A stretch of 64,000 nt of DNA from Erythrophleum ivorense (taxonomy: Eukaryota; Streptophyta; Magnoliopsida; Fabales; Fabaceae). The stretch spans positions 9,195,141 to 9,259,140 of the forward strand of contig JAIUCV010000019.1 of NCBI GenBank assembly GCA_026724425.1, written 5' to 3'. Positions 12,201-22,949 of this stretch are shown here, piece after piece. The notes under the pieces are model-generated. The model saw nothing but the letters and a program-made list of their open reading frames with translations, was not told where the DNA came from and searched no databases. The position numbers were made by a program, and so were the translations under genes. Every line of letters starts with the position of its first letter. Positions within the stretch are counted from its first letter, which is position 1.

Positions 12201-15200
12201 AAATGGAGTCAAGAATCATAAATAGATGGAGAGGATGGAGTCAAGATGATGTTTTCTTAAGTTTGCTTCATTAAGTGCATTATGGAACCATAAAAGAATC
12301 ATATGAACCACTTAGCTTTTCTAGTGAATGTATGACCTTAGAATTTGATTCAATAGTATAATTAGCTTCCATATGGTGTGTCTAGGCCAAGAGAAATGAT
12401 CTCCACCTCCTTGTGTGTGTGAGGTCGAGGGAGAGGACTCAAAACTCAAAGAAAAAGTATGCTTGTGTGGCAAAGGTAGCTCTCTCCACCTTCTCTCATG
12501 CATGAATGTATGCTTACATTATCTTTGGATGTGTGTATATATGTTTTAAGCTATGAAAAGTGTTCTAGTATGATTTCATATGCCATGGTACTATGATGGT
12601 ATTTGATGCACTCAAATGATATTTTATATGCTTGTCTTGGTTTGCTTGAATATGGAGAAATCAAGAACCCTCTAGCCATCATGAGAATGAGCCAAGAACC
12701 CTTAAACTTCGTTGAGACAAATTAAATAGCCTCCCAAGAGTAAAGTTGACTCCCAAGAGTAAGGTTGAGTCAAAACCTCTTTAAAAAAATAGGTGAGGCA
12801 AGTCCAAAATCTATAAGTGAATAGGTGAGGCTAATCCACTTACTTGACAAGTCTATGTATACTATGTATGACTTATACAAAGGCCAAGGATGTTTCTTGA
12901 ATGCTCACATATTTCAATATGCACATGCATACATTTTCAAGACTTGTATTTTATACTTTATGTGTGAGTGAAAAGGAGATGAGCTATTGGGATTCTTTGA
13001 ATTCATCCCTAGAGCAAGGTAATGGAAGCCACCAAGCCTAAAAGAAGGAGATTGACATCAAAGTGTATGAAAATACCTAGTTTTGTTTGTTTTATAGCCA
13101 TACACATGGCATATGATGTAATACTATGATGGAAATATTGTATAATCATTTGAACATGTGTAAATATCCATATATTTTATGTATGAATGAGGTTTGATGC
13201 TAAATGAATGATAATGTAATTTTTGGGCATTCAATGGCAAGAGAAACTGTATGCATACTTGTGTGTGGCATAGGGTGAAAGAGTGAGTTTGAGAAATCTG
13301 GGTTTATGTACCTTTAAGACAAGTTTAGAGAGTCATTTTGGTGCATTCCCACGTGCTCAAGTGTTCATGGTTGCCTTAGAACTTGAAATGGACCATTTGG
13401 ACCCCTTTGATGACACAAAATTAGCCATTTTGCAACCCAATATCAAGATCTGACCAAATGAATAAATTTGCCTATGAAATTTGGCACACATATAGATCTT
13501 ATTTAGAAATTTGTGCAAACCTAAATACCAAATTATTTGGAGCTCTGTGAAATTAATTATGAATTTCCAAAATTGGCATTATCTTACTAAATTGATGCAG
13601 ACACTGTTCATATGGTCAAAAATTTGGGTTGTGTCATTCATAGATCAAATGATGTCTAGTGCTTATGAAATTTTACATACATAAATTAGACATGAAGAGA
13701 TTTTCGTTTCTACTAAGATCACCCTAATTGGACCTCTAAGTAGGGAGATATGAATTTTTTAAGTTAGAGATCAGTACTAGGGATAATAGTCGACCTCTGA
13801 TACTATTCTATCAGTTTCCAGTGGCTAGCAGCATCTAATGTGGTCTAGATTTATTTTTAGAATAAAGTAGACATCTTTAGCTTTCCAGAATAGTATATTT
13901 TACTTGATTTAAATTTTTTTAGAATTAGTTATGATTTTTCAAAATTCAGGCACAAAATTTGGAAAATCAGTCCAAGGCTGCACTATTGAATTTTGTGTAT
14001 CTACTCCCTTTGCTCGAGGTATAGGCCAATTCTTAAGTTTGTTATGAGTTGTAATTATATATTTAAATATGAGAATGAGATAGATTAGTCCATATGGACA
14101 CCGAATGAAAATTTTTCTTGTGACGAAATGCCACTTTATTCATGATTTCCAATGCTATTATGTTGCTTCCTATAAAACTATCATGAGATGAGGTATGGAA
14201 ATTGCATGAGTTGAGTCTTAGAATTATGGTGTTACAAGCCTCACTCATTCTAAAAGACTTTTGGCCTTGTCTCACCCATTCCTATATACTTTTAGCTTCA
14301 CCTCACCCATTTTAAGAAACTTTTGGCATCACCTTATCCATCAAAAGCAAAGTCAAATTCCAAACACAATTCAAGAAGTATAATAGTACCATAGCATCAA
14401 ACCAATAGCTAAAGGCATATTTCATAATTCAAACATATATACAATCATTCAATGACAATCAAATAACTAAGAAATACATACAAGAAAGGATATAGAGCTA
14501 CCTCTCTTAAGAAGTACGACTTTTCTCCTTTAGATTCCCACTTTTCTCTCTCGGCCTTACAAGCGCACTTGGGAGAAACTTGATTTGCTTGGCCTAAACA
14601 CATCAAACAACACACAAAGGTATCAATGAAATCATCTCTAATCTCACACAAGCCTTATATAAGTTACTTCTAGCTTTAGGCATCCATATAGCTCCCTATA
14701 GTAGCATAATGAAGCAACTCACACAATTCATTATCTTGGCTCCAATTTCTCACTCAATCTAAGTTACATGACTCTATTTAAGCTCATTAGAGTCATCACA
14801 AAGTCAAATCAAAGAATCTAATACCAAGTTGCTTCTTTATGCATAATGGAACCTTAAACTTCTAACTTTCAAACTATGGTTCCTAAATTCAAACTAATAG
14901 TTCCTTTGGTGTCCATAATTCATATCTAAATCATTTCTATCATTGAAATCAAAGAAAACTCACCATAAGTACCACATAAACCCTTTGGCTGAAACATACA
15001 CACATAAAGGAGCCTATAAAGTTTTGCTTATTTTCCTAAGGAATTTGCCACTTGTAAAACTTTCTAAATGTCTTGAGAACTCAAACATATTCTTACATAA
15101 GCTGAATTATCCTTAGAAAGTTTCATAAATTCCTAGGTGTAATCAAAACCCTAAGTTTTATAACTTGTTATCTATAGCCTCTTTTTGAGTTCTATTGCTT

Positions 15201-16262
15201 TCATATGATTCCTTAGGCTCCACAACCCTTTTCTCTATCATGTTGGGACCAAAATCAAACTCTCTACATGGTACTCTAATTCTAGATGAAACACTTAATC
15301 AAAAGAGAACTAAGAAGAAGCAAGTTAGGCCATGATTTCTTACCTTTTTCTTAGACTTCCAAAGTTTCCTCTAAACTTTTCCTTCCTTTTACTAAACTAG
15401 TCATAGAGTAACTCCTTTCAGAACATCAAAACCATGAGAAGAGAGAGTAGAAAGAGGAGAAAAACTTTAGCAAAGGGAAGAGCATGAAAAAGTAGCAAAA
15501 TCTTGCCCTTTTAGCTTTATTTTCTTCCTCCTTTTTCTCCCCCCTTGGTGCACCACTTAAGGCTGGTTTTGTTTCAATTTCAGAGTGAAATTGAGTTGGT
15601 TAAGATGAAGGAGAGAAGTAAGACATGATTTAAGAGGTGGAGGACCATTTATAACAATTTCCAAAATTTCAACTATATTCTTAAACTTTGGTTTCTCTAT
15701 TTGATCTCATTTCAAATCTTTTTTAAGAACTGTCTTTTCCATCATAAAATATAGGTTCTCTAATTCATAAAATACCTTTGATTTTGTCCAAAATGGATTT
15801 AAAATCTTACCTAACTATTTGGTTAAAATTGCGGTCAACCAATGCCTTAAATCCTATATCAAATGGGTTTTGACCATCCTATGAGTTCTTATGGTTTTTT
15901 GGGCCTCTGAGAATTTTGAAAAACTCAATTTTTTCATTTAAAACTCCCTCCTTCGAGTTTTCAAAAAGTTACCCAAAATTATGATTTTGCCACTGACCTT
16001 CGTATCTTTCTATTTGGCCATTTTGACTCTAATTTCGGGCTATCTTGAAGCTCTTAACTACATTTTTAGATGTTCCAATTAATATCCAATTCTCAATTAG
16101 CCTCAATTTATTTTTCTTCAGGGTTCTCATTCATTAATCAAACAATTTTGATTTTGGTTTCTTGTAGTTCCTATTGGCCTTCGCTAGGCTCATAACTCCC
16201 TATAAATAATTTATTCCACTCTTTAGGAATGATTTTATATTTCTAAATCATAAGATATTACA
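9269..16262 (-). mobile_element. Solo LTR of the 3.5-kb gypsy family, minus strand, split by a nested LTR
   Basis: This is one LTR in two pieces, 9269-10740 and 14237-16262, about 3.49 kb after removing the insert. On the minus strand it starts TGTAATA (16262-16256) and ends ATGACA-like (9269). It is flanked by identical AAACA copies at 9264-9268 and 16263-16267. Its length agrees with two other LTRs of the family (10741-14236 and 51648-55227). Shared blocks read in reverse include the 'ctctgagaa...tttgag' region near 15910, the GCACCA motif near 15550, and the repeat block around the insertion point. No internal coding region adjoins it, so it is a solo LTR left by LTR-LTR recombination (inference). 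Confidence 0.75.
10741..14236 (+). mobile_element. Solo LTR of the 3.5-kb gypsy family, plus strand, nested inside the minus-strand LTR
   Basis: It begins TGTAATATTTG and ends TATGGTGTTACA, with TGTAA/TTACA inverted termini. It is flanked by AGCTT (10736-10740) and AGCCT (14237-14241), a 5-bp duplication with one C/T difference. Length is 3,496 bp. Over 10985-11215 it can be aligned by eye with 51835-52070 in the 5' LTR of the gypsy element: both read ctcagagg(c/t)cc, then gggaagcctt(g/t) or its variant, then a conserved ttctaaaggtattttat. A donor-like AAAGGTAAG lies near 11450, and a short-repeat block rich in 'gtgaggc...cc' lies at 12655-12830. No protein is encoded; short open frames inside are incidental. 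Confidence 0.78.
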
Positions 16263-17099
16263 AAACACATTTTTATCTATGTGCATCATTTCTAAATTAT
16301 GCCAAACCAATAAATGCTTTTAATATGGAACCTCCCAAAATGTACTTTATTTTGTCCAATTGTGATTTTCCCTATAGCCAGATAATAAAAAAATGCCTTG
16401 ATATACTATTTTAGAAAGGATACTTACAAGTTATCACAATTCTTCTTCATCTAATCTTGTGGGAGAGGGATCGTTTTCAACCCTATTTTTCTTTAAAACA
16501 TATGTATTTCATCTAAAAAAAGGTAGAAACTATTGATGACAATCAAAGCAAGAGTTCTTTAAGAGCTTTTGAGTTATGCAAACAATAAGGATAAGCTAAT
16601 TTCCCAGCTGTACTCCACGTTAACAACATTCTATACGTTGGAAAGTTATTTATCATCCATATTATTACTGCTTTCATGTGGAAATTTTATTTTTTTTCCC
16701 AATTGTCATATGTTGATACTTCTCCCTCCCATAATAATTTTAACTCATCAATTAATAACTACAAGAATATATCTATCTTGGTCTTGGGTTTTTGTGATCT
16801 AGGAATGATTATAATAATAAATAAATAAATAGAAAGCAGTCATGCACAATTCAAAAGGGATATTGTAAAGAGTAATTATCACAATCCAACATGAATTTGG
16901 TGCAATAGGTTGACTGTAAAGAGTGAACCAATTTGTACATAAACCAATTCTAACATTTGTGGTTCCATTGCAAAATTAGGATATAACCTATCAAAATGTT
17001 TTCATACGTCTCTATCTGATAGATGACACAATATACCTTCATATCTTCTATGATTCCAATGCCATCATATAAGTTTAATAGAACTCACTAAGATATAAA
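16263..17099. other. Non-coding spacer, nothing identified
   Basis: No motif recognised on either strand. It may contain the decayed 3' part of the CACTA element to its right, but no CACTA terminus with a matching 3-bp duplication was found here. Confidence 0.35.
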
Positions 17100-18685
17100 A
17101 CCTTTGCAAGCTAGGAATGATTTGTAAATAATACATTTTTAATTTTTATTGGAATCTTCTTGGAACTTTGTCTTTGAACAAGTCGACTGGTTTTATATTG
17201 AGACACTGCATAAAATTTACATGTCATCCATTTATGTTATCTTTGTAATATAACATACACCTATTAATACAAACATCAATTTTTTTAGCAAATAAACCAA
17301 GTTTTGATACTAGCTTATTTTTTTATACCAATTATTAGGTACAACATTACTAGATGGGCTATCTTTCATAAGACTTGTAAACTGATTAAAACTTTATTGC
17401 AATATATTATTGTTAGATTAAATACTTAAACTTACTGCAACAAACAATTTAGACTAATGATTGCATCTTGGTCACAATGGTTGTTGATACACATTTAATA
17501 AATTAAAAAAATTTTAACTTTTAAATTTTGCGGTTCCTTAATATAATCATATTATCATTATAATTTACTTCATCATAACTACCAACATTAAATCAGGACT
17601 AACTACATCAAAAATCATTCTTTCATAACTGTTATTATGGTCTTCATTTATTAATTTTAAACTAGATATTGTTCCATCATATATGATAATTGGTAATGGT
17701 TTAATCTCACGATAGCATATCTAATACCAATATCCAAGGTGAAACTTTTTTTTTATAGAGATCAATTTTTACATTATCAATACTAAGATATACTTTATTT
17801 TTGTATTTAGAATATGAATATCTATTTTTTTTAATTTCTTGAACTAGGTCCATTTTACAAGCAAAAGCAATAAATTTTTTAAACTCCTTGAAAAAATTCA
17901 TTAGTATATCCTTTTCATCCAAGATCTAATCCATTATAAATCCATCCCTGATTGTTAGAAATTGCCATTTTCTATAACAATAAATAATTTAAATATTATC
18001 TTATAAATTACAATAAAAAATTACCTTGCAGATATTATCAAATAAAAAAATTTCTTCACTAATTAAATGACCAAAAATATTATCACAAAAATAATTAATA
18101 AATAACAACATTAACTGGCAAATAATATTTTATAAAAATATTATCAAACAATTATTTATATATACCTTTTGAAGAAATTGAAACCAAAACTCCAATTAAA
18201 CAAATCTTTAGAGAAAGAAGATGAAGAAGTCCCAAATGAATGTATCAAAGAAATTAGAGAACTCAAAATCATAAAAGAAAATTGCGAAGTCTGAATAAGT
18301 AAGAAATAAAATAGAGAAAAAGAGAAATAAAGAAAAAAAAATATGAAAAGAGTTTATATAAGTATTAATCAAATGGCATTTTTTTTTAGACAGCTAGTTT
18401 TAAACATTAAAAAAAATACGAAGTAGCAATTAAATTTAAGTTAAAAAAATCTTTGTTTTTTAAAGGTTAAAAAGAAGTTAAAAAAATTCAACCAACCAAG
18501 GTTGACAAAATTTGAAATTTGCATCTTTTTTTCAGTTTTTGGCATAGAATTTTTTTTATTTTTCATTGTTTAGCAACAAAAATTTTTTTATTTGACTAAA
18601 ACTTAGTCAGAAATCATATAAAAGTTTTAAAAAATTGTCCTATCAATCAGAGACGTAATCGAACATTATAATCATTTTTGTAGTG
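17100..18685 (-). mobile_element. 5' part of a CACTA (En/Spm) DNA transposon, minus strand
   Basis: The minus strand starts CACTACAAAAATGA at 18685, a typical CACTA terminal inverted repeat. Behind it lies AT-rich subterminal sequence (about 18680-17970) and then transposase remnants in the same orientation, described separately. The other terminus was not found; CACTAAG at 17085 on the plus strand was considered but its flank does not match. The element is therefore probably truncated near 17.1 kb. The base triplet outside the 5' end is AAC (18686-18688). Confidence 0.6.
17150..17968 (-). pseudogene. CACTA transposase relic (transposase-associated domain plus TNP2-like piece)
   Basis: An ATG at 17968 opens a segment reading MAISNNQGWIYNGLD, the usual start of the plant transposase-associated domain (PF13963-like). 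A frameshift near 17925 moves it into the frame of 17922-17707, where FFKEFKKFIAFAC and DNVKIDLYKKKVSP match the middle and end of that domain. The pairs of cysteines normally between them are mostly lost. Further on, 17297-17238 reads KKIDVCINRCMLYYKD, matching the conserved KIDACxNDCMLYYKD of TNP2-like transposases. A KPVDLFKDKVPRRF segment follows. Stops and frame changes show it is dead. Confidence 0.65.
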
Positions 18686-19436
18686 AACAACCATTGAGTG
18701 ACGTGGAGCATCTAGTATATGAATTTATAGAGCAAGCTGAGTGATAGAAAAACCCAAAAGAAAGGCGCATCGTAGCAACTTGGTTTATCTCGTTGAAGCT
18801 AATTTCAAGCCTTTTTTTTTTGTGTTTCGGGGCTATTTTGGTTTTTTCTTGTATTTTCTATTGTTTTTATTTATTTTCAAAAGTAAATTATGGTGAACAT
18901 ACATATAAATTGCTTTTAATTAAATTTGACAGCAAAATCATGAATAAAATTTGCAAATTTTCATCTCTCGATTTTCTTTTAAATTTTCATTTTTCACGCA
19001 TGTTTTGGATACCATATCTGGGGGGACAACTTGAAATGAGCGAAATCAGTCATCCATTCAATGGGTAACTTAGAATTCGGAATAGGGTTCGACCGAAACT
19101 AAACTGGGTCATGGAAAGTACACTCTCTCCTCTTTCATACAGAGCGGCACTACATGGCACACAGGGCCATCAAGGGGTACACAAGACTCCTAGGGTAGCA
19201 TTGGTACTTTTTTCCTTAAGCTTAGTTCAGTACAGCCTTCCATTGTTTCCTACCAGAGGCGTAACTATTCCCAGTTCTAATTTACTATTCAGTGGATATC
19301 TAATTCTCATTTCAGTATTGACACAGTGGAAATAGGATCAACTCAACATATTATGGCTGATAAGATGAAATACTACACTTAATCTCTGCTAAGGAGTTTA
19401 GCCTATCATACCTTAGTCTGCAAAATATTCTTCTTC
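18686..19436. other. Non-coding region between the CACTA end and the pararetrovirus copy
   Basis: No coding region was recognised. The part next to 19437 lies downstream of the pararetroviral promoter and poly(A) signal on the minus strand, so it could be the start of the viral leader. No recognisable tRNA-Met primer site was found in it. Confidence 0.35.
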
Positions 19437-19442
19437 TTTATT
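19437..19442 (-). terminator. Pararetroviral poly(A) signal AATAAA
   Basis: AATAAA on the minus strand, 117 bases downstream of the TATA box. In plant pararetroviruses the poly(A) signal lies a short distance after the promoter, so that the RNA has terminal repeats. The spacing fits. Confidence 0.5.
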
Positions 19443-19558
19443 GATGAAAAATTTAAGTACAAAGAGAGGTGCTCGGAATTCAGAGAGAATTCAGAGTTAG
19501 AGAGATGTTTAGAGAGAGGTGCTTCTTAGTTGTGTGTTACAAGTGTTACTTACAAGTG

Positions 19559-19570
19559 TTTATATAGAGG
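19559..19570 (-). promoter_or_regulatory. TATA box of the pararetroviral pregenomic promoter
   Basis: The minus strand reads CCTCTATATAAA just after the downstream reading frame. This is the position and form of the pregenomic RNA promoter in Caulimoviridae. A transcript starting about 30 bases on would run towards lower coordinates. Confidence 0.55.
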
Positions 19571-19766
19571 GCAGGCGAGAGGCATTCCTCTGCCGCGTTA
19601 CAATGATAAAGAAACTTTAATAAAGATAACTTTAATAAAGGAAAAGTTTAAAGGAGATTCTTTGTGGATAGGTGCCGTTTCCTTTTGTCACTTCTTCTTT
19701 TGTCTTCTTCTTCTTTTTGTCATTCGGTGTCTTCGTCTTTTTGACTTTGAGGGAGATTCCTCTTCT

Positions 19767-20990
19767 TTATGTCTTCTTTAGTCTTTCAATGTTTCTTTCT
19801 TGGCTTCTTCTTTTTGGTGTGCCAAATTTCTTTAGCACTTCTTCAGAATTCGAGGATGTTGATGTTGGTCGGTAGAGCAGCTGGTGCTTCTTCGACTTTT
19901 TCCTTATTTTTGCAGAATAAACATTTATGCGTTGGATATTCTGATAAATATTGGCATATTCTTTTCTTCGTGTCTTCAGAATTATCCATTCGATTTGCTT
20001 TGATGTATTCATAGAATTCTGTAAATAGTTGAGGCTTTCTTCATATTCTTCCAACTAAATAGATGCATGAATACTGGCCTTTAAAATATATCCATTGCAA
20101 TTCATCGGAGGATAGAGTTCTGTTCATCTCGGCAAATATTGTTTCAGTTTCTTGAGCTCTTATTCTGGAGATTAATGTTGGAAATTCTTCTTGTCCAATT
20201 AAGGATTTCTCAGATTCCTCAAATTCGAAGGGTTTCTTGGTAGTTCCAAATTTAATCAAATTAATTGAAGAATAAAATTTTTCTGGTGTTATCTCGACAA
20301 CAGTCGAGTAACATCTTACATACATTTCATATTAGGTAATAATATTTGAATAATGTCTAGCGGCTTCTTGGACAGCTTTTGGTAATAAGGATAATTCTTC
20401 AAGTTTTTTGGAGGGATAGATACAGTGAATTAATCCATAGGCAAATAGTGTGAAAACTAATTATGGATTAGTTCCTGGTTTGATGACAGCTTTGTTTATA
20501 GAATAATGGGAAATATATTTGACAGTTGGTGTTGATATACTACACTGGTTTAATTTTCGGATAATGGCCTGGAAATATTCATACTATTTTCGGTTTTGTT
20601 AGGCCTGAGTTAATGGGCTTGGAGGTTTTGATAATGAGGCTACTTATGGACTATTTTGGTTCTGGGCCTGTTCTTGGGCTAGTTTGACTTCTTGTTCGAG
20701 GATGGCTGTAAAGGATGGTGTCGATTGAATATGGGTTGAAGTAGTTGGGCTTGATGGAGGTGTTTGGGTTGGACTTTAGGTTGGACTGGGTGAATGACCC
20801 ATTACTTGTTTTCCTTTTTCGAGGATAATTATTCGTCGTTCTAACTCACTAACATGGGAACTGTAGTTACCCACGGCTTGAGTGAGATAATTGACCATAT
20901 TACTGAGATTGTTTACTTGGTTGGTCATCTGTGATGACAAAATACTGATATTTAATTCGAAAGAATTTATTCATGCAATCAGATGGGTTT
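19767..20990 (-). pseudogene. Pararetroviral downstream reading frame, possibly transactivator-like
   Basis: After the RNase H, the minus strand carries a separate coding-like region broken by stops. It starts with a heptad-like stretch (VSELERRIIILEKGKQV, near 20870) that could form a coiled coil, then a proline-, serine- and threonine-rich part. A longer readable part follows (20325-20041, 94 codons). Near its end another frame reads CQYLSEYPTHKCLFC, a Cys/His cluster that could bind zinc. Position between polymerase and promoter is where some Caulimoviridae encode the translational transactivator and others an unknown ORF. The sequence alone does not decide between these. Confidence 0.45.
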
Positions 20991-21028
20991 TATCCTCATC
21001 TTCTTCTTGGTGTTGATTACTTGCATCC

Positions 21029-21298
21029 TTATTTGTCTGAGATTGCTCCATCTCTGGAAAGGAAATCAGCAATCAAATTTTTTGTACCTTTAATGTATTC
21101 AACAGAGTAATCATAATAAGACAAGTCAACTTGCCATTTATATAACATTTTATTTGATAATCTTTCAGTTCTTAATCCTTTAGTTAACCACATCTTTACT
21201 TGGGTGTTATCGGTTCTGATAATGAAATTACTATTGACAATAAACAATTCAAATTTAATCACAGCTTTTACTATTGTTAAAAATTCTTTCCATGTCAA
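21029..21298 (-). pseudogene. Pararetroviral RNase H domain, C-terminal part
   Basis: Open for 89 codons. It contains TWKEFLTIVKAVIKFE (the E helix), then FIIRTDNTQVKMWL with the catalytic RTDN aspartate, then YSVEYIKGTKNLIADFLSR, the canonical end of the domain. The earlier part with the first catalytic aspartate lies in other frames between 21.3 and 21.6 kb, interrupted by stops. Confidence 0.65.
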
Positions 21299-21600
21299 AT
21301 GATATTTGGTTTGGCTATCATTAAATTTTCCACTAGCGTATCTAGTGATACTTTCTTGTTGTTCGTGGTTATTTTTGTAATAAAGGGCAGCGCCCCAATA
21401 ATTTTCTGATGCATCGGTATAAATAATCCATTGAATATTTTCTTGGGTTGGAATTATTAATTTTGTAGATTAATACATAAACTTTTTATTTTTTGAATTA
21501 ATTTTTCAGTTTCCTCATTCCATTTCCAAGGAGTTTTTTCTCCTACTAATCGAGATAGTTAAGCAGTATATTTTGATAAATGTGGGATAAAGTTTTTGGC

Positions 21601-22206
21601 TTAGTTTACTAATCCTAAGAATGATTGTAGGTCTTTTTTATTTGTAATTTTTCTGAAGTCTTTTGCTTTCATACTTATATGGTCTTGTAATTCAATTCCA
21701 TTTGAGCTAATATAATGGCCTAAAAAGGTTATTCTTTCTTTTCTTAATTCTGCTTTTGTAGGGGAGATATTAATTCTTTTTTCTTCTATTATTCTTATAA
21801 ATTCTTCTAGATGTTTTTCATGTTGATTTTTATTTTCTGAAAATATTAAAATATCATCGATGTATACTATGGCAAATTCCTTACTGGGTGTTAAAAGTTT
21901 TTGTATGTATTCTTGGAATATACTTGGACTATTATGGTATCCCATTGGTAATACATTCCATTCATAGAGTCTTTCGGAAGTTAGAAAGACAGTATATTTT
22001 TTACTGGGTTCTTCTAACTTTATTTGGAAAAATCCGAATTTACAGTCAAATTTACTGAAGATTTGTTTTCCTTTTATTAGGTTGAATAATAATTCAATCT
22101 TTAGGATAGGATATCGGTTTCTAATGGCTAATTTATTTAATTTTTTATAATTGATTACCATTCGAGATTTATTTCTTTTTTTTTCTGCATCGCTCATAAC
22201 AATCAT
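21601..22206 (-). pseudogene. Pararetroviral reverse transcriptase
   Basis: Open for 201 codons. Visible motifs in order are VINYKKLNK (about residues 17-25), FSKFDCKFGFFQI, LPMGYHNSPSIFQ, the catalytic YIDDILIFS (about residue 116 onward) and ITFLGHYIS. The C-terminal part includes DLQSFLGLVN, the usual start of the RT connection. The YIDD catalytic pair of aspartates is intact in this stretch. Stops and frameshifts break the frame on both sides. Motif spacing fits Caulimoviridae reverse transcriptases rather than gypsy ones, but a tree would be needed to be certain. Confidence 0.7.
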
Positions 22207-22424
22207 TGCTGGCGAGCAGTAGTTGAATCTACTTTCTCTTATTAGATTATATTTTTTTCATTTCTTCTATGTGCATAATGAATTCTTGTTTATCTTTTGG
22301 TGTCCATGGATAGGGTTTGCTACAAATTTCTTGACTATAATCGAGCAATTCTATCTTAGCATATGGTTTTGATTTATTCCAGTGGATTAAAGGATTTTCA
22401 ATATAGTTTTCGACTATTCTTTCT

Positions 22425-22949
22425 TCAATAGTTTTTTTGCTTTTCTATGTTTCTTATGGCTTTGTTAATTTCGAGATTATCAATTAGTTTTTTATTTGGA
22501 ACAAATTGAACTTCTTCTTCTGTTCGTTTGGGTTTAAAGTTTGTATCAGTTCTATTATATGGGTTTTGTATTCTTATTGCCCAAGCTTGGTGTTTACAAG
22601 ATGTTCTTAGTATTAATACCTTTTCGGTGAAATGTAAAGGCATATATTGTCCTAAGAAATCCATTCCTAAAATGATGTCAGGAGTGGTTTCATTATACTG
22701 GTGTATGATTGGGATTTTTAATTCGTAGCTTCCTATTTGTATTGGTATTTCCTTGGCAAATAGTTCTATTACATGTATTTCTTTTCCAGCACTACTCATT
22801 CTTATTGGTTTATCTTTTTTCCATAATTCGGGTGGTAATATGTTGTATTTAGCTGTGGTAATATTTGCTCCTATATCAATCATAGCATGATATTTGCATG
22901 ATTGATATCTTTGGTAGTTAAATTTTACTAAGATGTAATAAAATTTCAT
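22425..22949 (-). pseudogene. Pararetroviral aspartic protease region
   Basis: Open for 174 codons. MIDIGANITT at about residues 24-33 occupies the place of the catalytic D-T-G motif, with the middle residue being isoleucine. IILGMDFLGQYMPL at about residues 92-105 is the conserved 'ILGxDFL' partner motif. The segment after it leads to the reverse transcriptase, which begins within a few hundred bases in a shifted frame with stops between. The isoleucine in place of threonine or serine would be expected to abolish activity, in keeping with an inactive copy. Confidence 0.6.

Noticed and set aside
17085..17100. CACTAAGATATAAAA as the second CACTA terminus
   Set aside because: The adjacent triplet (ACT) does not match AAC at the other end, and the following bases do not mirror the CACTACAAAAATGA terminus.
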